A stretch of DNA of 64,000 bases from Anaeramoeba flamelloides (taxonomy: Eukaryota > Metamonada > Anaeramoebidae), in the NCBI GenBank assembly GCA_027625915.1, contig JANTQA010000076.1, positions 2,598,501-2,662,500 on the forward strand, read 5' to 3'. Below the pieces are notes generated by a model, which worked only from the letters and a program-made list of their open reading frames with translations, was not told the origin of the DNA and searched no databases. A program made the translations under genes and the position numbers. Positions 1-11,139 of the stretch are shown in pieces (position 1 is the stretch's first letter; each line of letters starts with the position of its first letter).

Positions 1-440
1 AAAAGTTATCAAATAATTCTTGAACAGTTTCTAATGCCATTGGGTTCGTTGTTGATCCATACACAACTAATTGAAATCCCTTTTTTTTTAATATATTAAC
101 GAAAAAATTTGATGGTTTGTCGCTTTCATTCATGATATTTTTTAAAGTTTGTACCAACAAGATATTATTTCCTTCTTTATTCTTCTTCTTCTTCTTCTTC
201 TTCTTCATCTTCTTTTTATAATTAACTGATTTTTTTTTTTTTTTTTTAACTTGACTGTTAATATCATTAGCACCAGAAAAACCATCAATACCCTTTATTT
301 TTTTCTTTTTTTTTTCCCCATCTTTTTTATTATTTTCAATCTTGTAATCAAGATCAGAAAATGAATCGGATCCACTGTCTGATTCACTACTCAATAGAAT
401 TTTAAATGAATCAAAAGACTCGACTATTATATTCACACTT
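1..440 (-). CDS. Continuation of the CH/coiled-coil gene in a shifted frame, running off the window
   Basis: On the minus strand a frame one base off from the upstream CDS stays open from about 480 to base 1. It repeats the upstream acidic motif (VNIIVES then SESDSGSDS), passes two Lys runs, and reaches a non-repetitive globular-looking end (NILLVQTLKNIMNESDKPS, then FQLVVYGSTTNPMALETVQE). The normal amino-acid composition of this last part argues that it is coding. Its family is not recognised. The gene therefore extends leftward beyond the window. Confidence 0.5.
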
Positions 441-488
441 TTATTTTCCTTCTTTCTTTCTATTTCGTCTTTTTTTTCTTTTTCTTCC

Positions 489-542
<54 letters not shown>

Positions 543-697
543 CTGATGCTTTAGATTCTTTGGTTCATGATCAGATTCTGAATCGGATCCACTATCTGAT
601 TCACCATTTGAATTAAAATTTAAAGAATCCAAAGACTCGACTATTATATTCACACTTTCATTTTCCTTCTTTCTTTCTATTTCGTCTTTTTCTTCAT
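350..697. repeat. Intragenic tandem duplication, period 217 bp
   Basis: The stretch around 364-474 recurs around 581-696 with nearly identical bases (for example AAAGACTCGACTATTATA at 414 and at 631). The offset is 217 bp, one base more than a multiple of three, so the two copies can share a reading frame only if the T run between them differs in length by one or two from what is written here. Each copy encodes the VNIIVES and SDSGSDS motifs. Confidence 0.8.
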
Positions 698-2303
698 CTT
701 TTTTCTTTGGTTCTTTTTTCGAAGTTTTGTCAGAAATCTTTATGTTCTGTATTAATTTTTTAATTTCCAATATTTGATTTCTTTTTGCTAATAAATCATC
801 CTTGTATTTCATGTAGTTTGTTTTTTCTTGTAATTTCTCTTTTTGGTATTTTAATTTTAATTTTTTCGATTTTGTGTTCGAAATTTTAGTTTTGATTTTT
901 TTTAATTTTTTTTTGATTTTGATTAGCTTTTTATCAAGGTGGAGGATTTCTTCTTCTATTTTTTCAATTTGAATTAACAAATTCAGATTTTGATCACTTT
1001 TTCCAATTGGGTTTTTATTGGTACTTTGAAATTTCTGTTTTTCTTCTTTTATTGTCGAAAATAATAATGAACTTGTCCGTTTATAAAATTGTGTTTTATT
1101 GAGATCATCTGAGATAAAATTAAAATCTAGTTCATTATTTTGTTCATTTTCCAACCCAACCAAATCTATCGAATTAAATTCGTCTTCTAAAATTTTACTA
1201 CCAACTAATTTTTGATTTTTTTTTTTTTCCAATAGTTGTGAATGTGAGGTGTGATCACAATAAATGTCTGAGGCACTTTGAACAGATTCTGTTGAAGAGG
1301 AAATTCTCTTTTTTTTATCTGTGTCACTTGTAATTTCAATAACCTTTTCCTTCTTTGTCTTTAATTTTTTCTTTCCTTTTCCTTTTTCTTTTTTATTTTC
1401 ATTTTCATTTTCATTCTCTTTTTCTTTTCTTTTTCTTTTTCCTTTTCTTATTCTTATTCTTTGATCTTTCTCTTTTTCATTTTTCTTTTCATTTTCTATT
1501 ACTTTTTCCTTTTCTTTTTCATTTTCTTTTCCTTTTCCCTTTCTTTTTCCTTTTCTTATTCTTTGATCTTGCTCTTTTTTGATGTTGTTTTTATCAAGTA
1601 AATTATTTTTGTTTTGTTTTTGTTGTTTATGATCTTTTTTGATCATTTTTTTAGATTGTTGATTAATATTTATTTTATTTAAAGGCCGTTTTGATTCAAA
1701 GTTAAAATTCTTTTTTCTTGGGGTTTGTATTATTTTTGTTTTTCCCCAAAGATCATTTTTGATTGTGATTTTGGAGCAGTTTCTTTGACTTAATTTCTTA
1801 ATTAATTGCTCAGAAAACCCAAAATTTAATGTCAAGTCATTATGAAGAACACGAACCAATCTTTTGTTATTGTTTAAATCCTTTTTTGGCCCATTTGCTT
1901 TGTATTTTTGTTTAATCCATTGTAGTGATTGTAAAATAATTTTTGAAGTAATATGAGGTTTGTTTATTAGATCAGAAATTGAAAAAATAGATTCTTTTGG
2001 GAAATTGTATTGATTAACAGCCAGTTCTAAATAAGTTCCAATGTTTTCTCGTATTTGTGTCACCTTGTGTTTAATTTTGACATAAATTATTTCTTCTGTT
2101 GGCAAGATCACATTCATTAATTTTAATAAAATGATCCCATTCTCAGAAAATAATTCTTCAAGTGTAAGTTCTTGGAGATCAAGTAATTCACTTGACCAAA
2201 TTAATAAAGATTGGAGAATTTTTTTTTCTGAACGAAGGTTTTTTAATTGTCTTTTAAGAGTTATTGAATTTTTTGACTGGTTACTTTTTTTGGCTTGGGA
2301 CAT
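441..2303 (-). CDS. CH-domain / coiled-coil protein with K/E-rich tracts (N-terminal part)
   Basis: The ATG at 2303 opens 620 codons. Residues about 28-134 look like a calponin-homology type fold (helix with LLIWSSELL, later ITSKIILQSLQWIKQKY), the kind of module that binds actin, microtubules or intraflagellar partners. Residues about 235-345 are an almost pure K/E/N/R tract. Residues about 447-523 form a long heptad-rich coiled coil (IEKIEEEILHLDKKL). Then come a Ser/Asp acidic patch (GESDSGSDSESD) and poly-Lys. The frame ends at 441 just after a run of 39 T on the plus strand (504-542), but the same protein clearly continues in another frame to the window edge (see 1-440), so this stop is probably a homopolymer length error or a real slip. 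CH assignment is from pattern only; the rest of the protein is not diagnostic. Confidence 0.6.
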
Positions 2304-2952
2304 ACAAAATATTTGTTGTTGAGTCTTGGTAAGTCTAAAAATAAATAATGAAAAAGATAAAAAATAAACATAATGTCACATTTTTTAAGTCAGAAAAATA
2401 ATGACTTTTAGAAAGTATTGGGCCTTTCAGAACTATCAAAGGCTGTCAGACAATTTACAAACACTTTTCAAGATTTTAAAACACTTTTAAAGGGGAAAAC
2501 CTTTGGAAAACTCACTATAAAATCTCGAATCCTTGTAATTTCCTTTTTTGATCAAGCGAAAATATTTGTAAAAATTCAAAAATTTATTTTTCAATTTTAA
2601 AGATAAATATAATAATATATATTATGTTAAGGAACTAGTAACTATTCTAATTAGAATTACTGTTTAAATTTTGGAAATTTAACAATTTTAAAAGTTTGGT
2701 AAAAGTAGAAAAGCATAAAAAATCTTAATCAGAAAATTAATTGTTGGAATTACTGAAAATTGAAAATCTCTTTTATTGCGGTTGTTATCGATATAATTTT
2801 TAATTTTTTATGAAACATCGATTTTAATAATTATTTTATTTTTAAATGTTTTTAAAATTCTATTTTTCTTTACTATACATCCCCCTTTAAGGATTTTCTG
2901 TATTTTAGACTGGATGACATTTTATTTTATATATTAAATGTGAATTGTTAGA
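2304..2952. other. Gene-free AT-rich spacer upstream of the CH-domain gene
   Basis: No coding signal is seen. The promoter of the minus-strand CH-domain gene should lie just above 2303. Around 2440-2520 is a diverged repeat (ACAATTTACAAACACTTTTC, then a TTAAAGGGGAAAA block) also seen near 28.05-28.15 kb. Confidence 0.4.
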
Positions 2953-3643
2953 TTTAAGGTTTACAATCCCTAAAATTTTGAAAAAAGATTATCCTTGTAT
3001 AGAGTGTAGTAATCTGTTAATTTGGTTCTTAGCTGATCGATCTTGTGCTTTGTATGGATTTTAATAGTTGTTCAGAAAAGCAATTTTTGTCAATATTTTC
3101 AATTTTTTAAAAAATCTGAATTGAAGAGTTTAAGACTAATACAGCTGTTTTAGAACAGTGTGTACCAAAAGTTTTATTCGATGTTGACTGAACTGATTTA
3201 AACATACGAATTAGACAGTTTTAAGCCCTACTTATAAAACTTCGAGTCCACACTTTTTTAAAACAGTTATATATCCAATGGTAAGTAATAAAAAAATGTA
3301 GTTTGTGTGTTTTCTTTTGAAATTTTTAATAAGTTTGGTTTTTTTTGGACTTTTTAAAAAATTTTTTTTTAAAATAGTAAATTAACTAAAAAGTAAATCA
3401 AAATTTTCTTCAACAAAACAAAATTTTAAATTGATTCTTAAACACCTACATATCTATTAGTCTTAAACTCTTCAATTCAGATTTTTTAAAAAATTGAAAA
3501 TATTGACAAAAATTGCTTTTCTGAACAACTATTAAAATCCATACAAAGCACAAGATCGATCAGCTAAGAACCAAATTAACAGATTACTACACCCTATACA
3601 AGGATAATCTTTTTTCAAAATTTCAGGGATTGTAAACCTTAAA
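2953..3643. mobile_element. Foldback element with about 189 bp inverted arms, TTAA at both ends
   Basis: Bases 2953-3141 and 3455-3643 are nearly perfect reverse complements. Both ends read TTAA then GGTTTACAATCCCT, so the element is bounded by TTAA (2954-2957 and 3639-3642), as for TTAA-targeting transposons of the piggyBac kind. It has no coding capacity. A second, shorter member lies at 34515-34770 and shares the end sequence and an inner block with TTAGCTGATCGATC. The loop carries a separate nested element (3140-3269). Confidence 0.8.
3140..3269. mobile_element. TA-flanked miniature element (about 130 bp) nested in the foldback element
   Basis: It starts TA-CAGCTGTTTTAGAACAGTG and ends with CACACTTTTTTAAAACAG then TTA, giving imperfect terminal inverted repeats. 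A close relative of the same length lies at 60295-60425 and matches across the middle (CTGAACTGATT, GAATTAGA, AGTTTTAAG). It sits exactly at the inner edge of the left foldback arm, so it inserted after the foldback element had formed. Confidence 0.7.
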
Positions 3644-6444
3644 GAATGATAAGTTAATAGATCTTGTTAAAATTTATACTTTTTTGAAAATTTGTGATAT
3701 GAATAATTCCTTTTTTACATACTAAAATTGAAATTTACCTTGAAAAAATTTGAAACCACAAAAACTCTTTCTGATTGTCACCCACCTTTTTTTATTCAAG
3801 TACAAAGAAGTTAAAGTCAAGAATATAAATATACTTTAAAAGTAACCAGAGTTGGGGAGGTGGGGGTGGGGTGATTACAAGAGTTAAAGAAAACCAATTT
3901 CAAATTAACCTTGTCATGTATGAAAAATTTTAAAGTTTTTTATTTTAATAATAGTATTTAAAAATCAAAAAAAAAAAAAACTAAATTTTTCTGTATTCAG
4001 ATTTTGCTATAGCTTAAAAACAATTAAAATGCTTTTTTATACTTGTACAGTATTTTATTATACCCACACCCCATAAAACGTAATTTTAGATACCCCTTTA
4101 TATTTTTATCAAAATATTATCCGTAATTTATGTGGTTTCATGAAAAAAAAATTTACCCAATATTTTTTCTTAGTTTTATAAAAAAACAAAGGAATAAAAT
4201 ATCAATCTAAAATTTTAATAAAATTCATTTCAAAAATTGTAATTTAACTGAAATAATAAATTGAAAAAAAAAAAAAAAATAGGTTCTTGAGGATTGAAGA
4301 AAAAATAATAATTAAATTTAATTAATAATTAGCTTTTAAATCATTCTATATTTATAAAAACCTGATATTTGAAAAATATTAAAAAAAAACCAAAAACTAA
4401 ACAAAAGTGAAGTCAGAATTTTTGAAAAGTGCATTATACATTTTTTCGAACTTAAAATTCATTGAAAAAAAGTTGAACAAGAATATTGTTTACTAATAAT
4501 TAAATTCATTTTAAAAGACATTATATTGTCGAAATTTTGTTACTGGTTATTTGAATTTTTGAGGCTCGTTTTTTTTCTAGATTATTGAAAAAAAGAAAAG
4601 TATCAAAAATAATAAAATCAAAAAAAATAAAATTTAAAAAAAAAAAAGCAAGAAAGATAAATCAATTGAAAAATAGAAATTGAAAAAGAAAAAGAAAAAA
4701 GAAAAACTAAAGAAAATCAAAAAATTGATTAAATTATAAAAAATGATTCTGATCTAAAAAATTTGTAAAATTTGATAAAATGATTATGAGAGAAAAAGTT
4801 GTAAATATTTTTTCAGATAAGAATATTGTAATAAATTCTGAAAAAAACTTCCATTAATATATTACAGTGAGTCAATTTTTTAAAAAAATAGTTTACAATT
4901 AAATATTGTAACTGGAAAAAACAATTTTGATTTGTAAAAATATAATATCAAAAATTAAATTTTATAATTTTCAGATAGTTTCTGTATTAATTTTTATTAA
5001 TTGGAATTTTTTTATTTTCCCCATTTACCAACGGGTAAATAAATAGTCAAATTTCATATTATTAGAAGATGAGCATATAATCTGGGAAAAATAAAAAATA
5101 TTTTAAACAGTTATCAATTGAAGGAAATTCGTTACAAGAAATTTTTGTTTTTTTTGAGAAAAATTTCTTTTGTAAATAAGTTTTTTTAATCAATAATTTT
5201 AAAACATTTTTGAATAAAAAAAGATAAAACTTAAATTGATTGTTATACATATTATGCAAAGGTAACTTCACTAGATTTTAAAATACTGTTATTTACCAAT
5301 TAAAAAAAGAAAATTTTTACTTCAAGTTTCAAAACACATTGCATTACTAATCGGCTGGAAAACCCAAATATATTTTGAAAATCAATAAGAAATGATATTT
5401 TTAAAGATTTAATTAATTAAAAACCCCTTTTTATTAGACTTTGAGATAAGTTTCCGATTATGAGAATTGGATTGTTATAGTATATTTATCCCTCATGACC
5501 AATAGTAATAAATTTCAAAGATTGTAGAGTGGATTTTTAATATTGAAAATTTGATTTTTAAACCACATTAAGGTAAATTTTGAATTTGGTCTCAAAAGTG
5601 TTTAACCCCTATTCACCTATTTTAGTTAAATAAAATAAATTTTTACAATATACTTTGAATCAGCCCAATTTAAAATCAAGAAATATACTGTTAATCTTAA
5701 AGTGATCCACATAGCATGGAATTTGACTGGTACTAATTTTTGTAGATTTTGAATAATTCGCCAATATCTCAATTATAATAATAAATCATTACTTTTCAAT
5801 TACTCTGTTTATCTTTAAAATTAAAATATATATTTTCCAACTTTTCGTTATATTTTAAATTGATTAGAGAAATTGAAATTTTCAGTTTTTTTTTTTTTAT
5901 ATTTCCATGTCTTATGTTTGACATGAAATTATTTTAGAATTTTTACAAATATCTTTACTGTATAATTACAAATGAAAGTATAAATTATTTTTAATATTTC
6001 TTTGTTGTAAAAACCTAAAGTTTTTATACAAAATTTTTGTCAAACACATCGAATTTATCAAATGGATTTTTGAAAAACAATTGAAGGATCATCGGAATTT
6101 TATATTCTCCGTGAGATTGGAATTTAAGGTAATGATAAAAAACGAGTTTATGAATTATATACCAATAGCAAATCAAAATATTGTTAATTTTATTTTTATT
6201 TTTTTTTTTTATGATTTTTGTGAAAATATTACATCCATAAGTTAAATGAATTTTCAAATAAAAACAAAAAAGTAAGATTTACAATTGATTTTGTTTACTC
6301 TTACTGAAATTTCCCTCTGTAGATCTGAAATTGTATCTATATAATTGCATTAAAGCACTATAATATTTTAAAATAAAGTGGACTAAATACTCAGTGGGGA
6401 AATTTTGATTGTCTTACTTTATTAATTGGAATTTTAAATTTGGT
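3644..6444. other. Gene-free AT-rich spacer
   Basis: About 2.8 kb of very AT-rich DNA with A/T homopolymers. I see no convincing coding sequence, RNA gene or element ends. Small open frames here (for example minus strand 5062-5271 and 6024-6257) have no protein-like composition. Confidence 0.4.
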
Positions 6445-7417
6445 TACTGTTTAGAGAAAAATGTTGGACACAGAAAAAATGGTTGGAAACCATTTTTAAT
6501 AGGGAATATTGGTCAAATTGAAAATCAAATCCTATTGATAACAAGGTGAATTTTATATAAATACAGGTTTAAATGAGTTACAAGTTCATTAATCTATGGT
6601 GTGTGTAGAATACTCATTTGAATGGTTGACAACTAAAGTAGATCATTCTATTTTAACAAAAATCCAAGTTTTAGTAAAGTTTATTATTAATTCTGAAAAT
6701 GATTATTTTTAAAATTGCTTTAGATTATAAGAGATCAGGTTTTGAAAAAGTAGAATTAAACTAAATTTTATAATAAATGGACCATGTTACATTTTAATTT
6801 TGAATTGCTTTTGTATCATTTTGAATTTTTTCCCCTCACAATGAAAAGTTTGTAAATAAATAATTTTTTCTCTTTTTTATTTTTTCAACAGTGTTTTGTT
6901 AAAATGGAAAATGAAAATGAAAAATTGGAAAGAAGTAACAGATGAATTAATGAAAAATTTGGTTTCAAATATGAAAAAGAGATTAGATTTAGTTATTCAA
7001 ATGGAAGGAGAATCGATAAATGGGTTTTACTAATTTTTTAAATTTTCTATTTTTTATGCAATGCTCCTTTCAAAATAAATGGTACAATTTTTTTTTAATT
7101 GTTTATTTTTTTTTCTTTTATTTTTAGACAAAAATTAAGATCTCTTGAGTATAGAACTGAATATTAAAATCGAAATTTTTATATTATAATAGATAGCTTC
7201 AATTATTCAAAATAGTTTTCTTTAAAATATTATTTTTAATGTCCCAATGATTTTGAAATGGAGTTTACATTAATCTTTATTCTAATAAGTAGATTATTGG
7301 TATTTGATTTACTTATTTCAAAAACAATATAAATTAAAAATCATTTTCAGTAATGTTCATTATTAAAATTACTGTCCAGCTATCTTTCTCTGTCCAACAT
7401 TTTTCTCTAAACAGTTA
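6445..7417. mobile_element. Tc1/mariner-type DNA transposon remnant with about 31 bp TIRs
   Basis: The left end at 6447 reads CTGTTTAGAGAAAAATGTTG and the same sequence appears inverted at the right end, ending at 7415. TA dinucleotides lie outside both ends, as expected for Tc1/mariner. The inside is 0.97 kb, too short for a whole transposase, and keeps only a C-terminal coding fragment at 6911-7033. Weak subterminal inverted repeats (AAAATCATTTTCAG) are also present near 6690 and 7340. It is an internally deleted copy that would need a transposase made elsewhere. Confidence 0.65.
6911..7033 (+). pseudogene. Tc1/mariner transposase C-terminal fragment
   Basis: Forty codons ending in TAA. 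The end (ELMKNLVSNMKKRLDLVIQM, then EGESINGFY) follows the pattern closing Tc1-family transposases: a helix with a bulky residue plus two basic residues, VI, a Gly and a terminal aromatic. No DDE catalytic part is visible upstream within the element. A pyrimidine stretch ending in CAACAG at about 6891 could be an old splice acceptor. The position inside matched TIRs supports the call; the family match is by eye. Confidence 0.5.
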
Positions 7418-7463
7418 TTCTCAAGGTTTGCTTCAAATGAAAACATTTTTCGAAAAAATAACT

Positions 7464-7646
7464 ATACTGGTATTTGAATTCTAAATGGGAAAGAATTTTC
7501 ACTTCCTTTTCCATATTTTTTTTTTATAAATAAAGTTCTCAAAGAGATTATGTTACAATTTAAGGTTCTCGATCTATGTTCTCTTAAAAAAGAGAAATTA
7601 AAAATGAAGTGAAAAAAAATCCCATTTATTATTCAAATACCAGTAT
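7464..7646. mobile_element. Miniature inverted-repeat element, about 180 bp
   Basis: The left end (TACTGGTATTTGAATTCTAA, then ATGGGA and TTTTCACTTC) is repeated inverted at the right (GAAGTG, TCCCATTTATTATTCAAATA, CCAGTA). TA dinucleotides border it. It lies about 50 bp beyond the Tc1/mariner remnant. A lone TACTGGTATTTAAT motif near 61273 may be a fragment of the same family. Confidence 0.6.
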
Positions 7647-8501
7647 TTTAAATTTTGACAAGATCCCTTGACTCAAAAGACCATAAATGCCTTAACAGTC
7701 AAAAATATGATCTTTTTTTAACATGAAAAATAGGATAGTACTCTCAATAAATAATGTGTCTTGAATTTAATAGACTTTAGTAAAAATGGATTTCTTAATA
7801 TTTTAAGTGTTTTGTAGTTGTTCAAAAGGAAGTTGATTAAAAATATCTAAAATCAAACAAACTTCAAAAATAAATAATTGATCTCTTTATTTAAAGTAAA
7901 AAACATCTTTGGCACAAGTTTTGATCTTTTGGATACCAAGTTTATAAAAAAAGTTAAACTAAATTAATTTAAAATAAACAATTCTTATTGAAAAAGGATC
8001 TCAATTATTTTAATTTTTGGTAAAGTGTAATATTTTTTATTTAATTAAATTAAAAAAAGATCAATTAAGAAGATCGATTTAACACAACTGGCTTGATTCC
8101 AACGGTTTGTGAATGAAAATTAATATACTTGATTTACTTTTAATAAAGTTACATTTTTATTTTTAGTCAGATAAATAATTCAAAAAATTTCAGAAATTTG
8201 AATGAAAGGACTCAGTCTCAGCATTTGTTTCGTAAATTGATTTGTAACAAATTTTTTAGTCGTTATTTTAAAATTTTTGATCATTTTTTTACGCATTTCT
8301 CTTTTTAAGCATCAATATAATATTTTTTGTAATTTTTACACTTAAATATTAACAACTCCCACAATACACAACAACACTAACTATAATTATTTAAACAAAA
8401 CCAAATCACTCACTTGTTTTATTCATCATTACTTAAAATCTTTTAAAACCTTTAATAAAATAAAAACCCAACGAAAATAAAACAACAAAACAAAGATCAA
8501 A
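7647..8501. other. Spacer and putative 5' leader of the PROPPIN gene
   Basis: The first part is plain AT-rich DNA. From about 8341 the plus strand becomes C/A-rich (CAACTCCCACAATACACAAC) and stays poor in T runs up to the ATG at 8502, with the context AAAGATCAAA-ATG. This composition change suggests a transcribed leader. No TATA-like or other specific promoter element can be assigned. Confidence 0.35.
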
Positions 8502-9794
8502 ATGAACATCGAACCATTTCGAAAAAAAAGTAAAAAAATTAGCGAAAGTATAGCCTACATTGGGTTTAACCAAGACTATTCTTTTGCTCATGTTGGATAC
8601 AAAAATGGATACAAATTAATCAAAACTTCCACTTTTGAAACACTTGAAACAAAAGAAACAGATTACAGCATTGAAATGTTTTCAACTTTGTATTCGTCGT
8701 CTTTAATTATTCTGAGAAGCGAAAATGGATTACATTTGAATATTCTCAGAAGAAACAATCAAAAGAATAATGAAGAAGAAGAAAAACAAGAAGAACAAGA
8801 AGAACAAGAACAAGAAGAAAAAGAAAATAAAAAAGAATTACAAGTGGAGCAAGAAAAAGATCAAGAACAAGAAAAAGAACAAGAAAAAGAACAAGAAAAA
8901 GAAAAAGAAAAAGAAAAAGAACAAGAAAAAGAAAAAGAAAAAGAACAAGAAAAAGAAAAAGAAAAAGAACAAGAAAAAGAAAAAGAAAAAGAACACCAAA
9001 AAGAAGAAAAAGAAGAAAAAAAAGAAAAAAAAGAAGAAGAACAGAAAGAGGAAGAAGAGAAAAAAGTTGATGATCTCATTTGTACTTTAGAATTTGAAGA
9101 ACCAATCATTAATATTAAACAGAATTGTAAATACTTGGTGGTTAGTACTGAAACGAAAATTTACATTTATTTATTTGAAGATTTGACAAAAGGGTGTTTT
9201 CGGACTTATGATGTAAAATCCCCAAATGGTGTTATGGCATTGTCTTCATCAGAAAGATCTTATTTGGCATTTTCAAAAAAAAATGGAGAAATTACTGTAA
9301 GGTCATTAGATGATGATCAAGTGATCAAAAATTTCACTGCCCATCAGAGCCAAATTTCACAAATAACAATCTCCCAAAATGGATCACTCTTAGCAACAGT
9401 GTCCGTTGTTGGTAAAAATGTAAAAGTTTTTGATCTCGAGAATGAAAAGGAACAACCAATATTATTTGAGTTCGTTCGTGGTAAGACACATGCAACATCC
9501 TATGACTTATGCTTTTCGCATGATGGCACATATTTGGCCTTGACAAGTGACCGCGGTACAGGCCACATCTTTTACCTTAAAAAGACTTCCAGATTTTCTG
9601 GTGTTTTCCTTTCCGTGGGATCATTTGCCAAAATTAAACTTTTAAAAAAAGTCCCTGCAATTTGTGCCTTTTCTTCTCAAAACCCTGATCAAATTTTTGT
9701 CTTGTCTTCTTCTGGCACATTATCCATTTATAAAATCGATTTAAAAAAAGGTGGGGATTGTAAAAACATCAAAACTATTGAAATTTTCCATTAA
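8502..9794 (+). CDS. PROPPIN-family (Atg18/WIPI-like) WD-repeat protein with K/E insert
   Basis: The single-exon gene encodes 430 aa. Beta-propeller blades cover residues about 15-88 and 189-412. PROPPIN landmarks are clear: DLICTLEFEEPIINI, the VVSTETKIYIYLFEDL strand, HQSQISQITISQNGSLLATV, then VFDLENEKEQPI, FVRG, and YDLCFSHDGTYLALTSDRGT with HIFYL. Family members bind PI3P or PI(3,5)P2 on membranes and act in autophagosome formation and endosomal traffic. The phosphoinositide motif, normally F/L-RRG, reads FVRG here (324-327), with one of the two arginines replaced by Val. Residues 90-188 are an E/K/Q-rich repeat block inserted in the first third of the propeller, with no counterpart in typical members (about 350-400 aa). 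Lipid binding could therefore be altered. Confidence 0.8.
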   Translation: MNIEPFRKKSKKISESIAYIGFNQDYSFAHVGYKNGYKLIKTSTFETLETKETDYSIEMFSTLYSSSLIILRSENGLHLNILRRNNQKNNEEEEKQEEQEEQEQEEKENKKELQVEQEKDQEQEKEQEKEQEKEKEKEKEQEKEKEKEQEKEKEKEQEKEKEKEHQKEEKEEKKEKKEEEQKEEEEKKVDDLICTLEFEEPIINIKQNCKYLVVSTETKIYIYLFEDLTKGCFRTYDVKSPNGVMALSSSERSYLAFSKKNGEITVRSLDDDQVIKNFTAHQSQISQITISQNGSLLATVSVVGKNVKVFDLENEKEQPILFEFVRGKTHATSYDLCFSHDGTYLALTSDRGTGHIFYLKKTSRFSGVFLSVGSFAKIKLLKKVPAICAFSSQNPDQIFVLSSSGTLSIYKIDLKKGGDCKNIKTIEIFH

Positions 9795-10763
9795 GATCTT
9801 TTTTGAAAAACATTCATTGAATCTATTTTAAATCCCTTTGAACTCCAAATATCCTAATTGCCTTTGAAATAAAAATTTTAATTCGAATTGTTATGAAAGG
9901 ATTATAAGATATAAATTTTTAAACAATTGTCTTTGAAAGAAAATTTTTTTTAAAAAATTGTAAACGTATCTACAATAAAAAAAAATAACTTGAAAAAACA
10001 TTTAAAAATTTTTTCTAATTTTTTGTGATTTTATTATTTCTTAATTGTAATTTTGTCAAAAAAAAACAATTTTTTTATTTTTTTGAAAAGTTTGTTGAAA
10101 TAACAAAGACTCACATGTATTAATGATTAGAACATTTTCATTCTTTACTGGAATTTTTTTGGTTTGAGTCTTTTACACCTAACTGGCTAAAAATACTATA
10201 ATAAATAATTTATTCATTGCAAAAGATATTTCAACATCACATATAAACTTTTGTTTTATCTATTAATTGACATTCAATACGAATATATATTTGATTCTAA
10301 ATAATTAAAAGTCCCAAAAGATATAAATTAAATTTGAAAAAAAAATAATAGTGTTTTTCATAGTAAAATTTGACATTTTTTTCAGCAAATAATTATTTTA
10401 ATACAAAGTATTTGGTCAATAGTTCAAGTCAGATTAATTAATACTTTATTTTTTTTCATTTCATAGATTTTTTACTTTTTGGCTTTTTAAAATTTAGACA
10501 TAAAATATACAATATTATTCGATAAGAGACCATTGAGCAAAAATTATTTTCCATGTCAGGAATAATTTCAATAGAAGATTAGAAAAATTTACAAATAATC
10601 ATTTCAAATCATTACCGATAACAAAATTCAAATAAATCAATTTTTTTTTTGGTTATGAAGGTTATTTGATTATATTTGAATTAATAAAAGTTGTTTAAAA
10701 TTAATATTTTTCTAAAGTAGTTTGTGTTTGTTGCTTAATCTATGAAAAAAGTGTTAATTGTTT
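9795..10763. other. Gene-free spacer downstream of the PROPPIN gene
   Basis: Very AT-rich DNA with no open frame of protein-like composition and no recognisable repeat ends. It includes the 3' untranslated region of the plus-strand gene. Confidence 0.4.
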
Positions 10764-10964
10764 TAGAGTCTATTCCTGTTTTAAGACACAAACTTTCAAC
10801 GAAATTTAAAGCACAAAAAAATCTCAAATTAAGGTACATTTTTTGTAATTTTTTATTTATACACAAATTATTTTACTAGAAGTTGAATTTTGTACCTTAA
10901 TTTGAGATTTTGATGCGATTTAAATTTCGTTGAAAGTTTGTATCTTTAAAAGTAAAACTGACTA
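10764..10964. mobile_element. 200-bp TA-flanked miniature element, copy 1 (diverged)
   Basis: Member of the eight-copy family described under 22025-22225. The arms carry GACACAAACTTTCAACGAAA, TTTAAAGCACAAAAAAATCT and CAAATTAAGGTAC with their inverted counterparts. The outer ends are eroded (TAGAGTC instead of TACAGTC). Confidence 0.75.
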
Positions 10965-11139
10965 AAAACTTTTAAAGGAAAAAGTCTATTAAATGGCAAT
11001 TTTCAATTAATAATTGGCTATTATTGTTGGGGGTGTAAAATAAACAATAAAATAAAGTTCTAATTTCCTCATTCTCTTTGTAAAATATTATTAAGATTAA
11101 TCCTCTTTAAAAATCAACTTTTATTAACAAAAAGTAAAA

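Noticed and set aside
2418-2600. 60-codon plus-strand frame next to the CH-domain gene
   Set aside because: It falls within a diverged dispersed repeat and lacks a matching frame in the other copies.
8861-9109. Serine/phenylalanine-rich minus-strand frame and a lysine-only plus-strand frame across the PROPPIN insert
   Set aside because: Both are shadows of the GAAAAA-type codons of the true frame; the flanking propeller sequence fixes the real frame.
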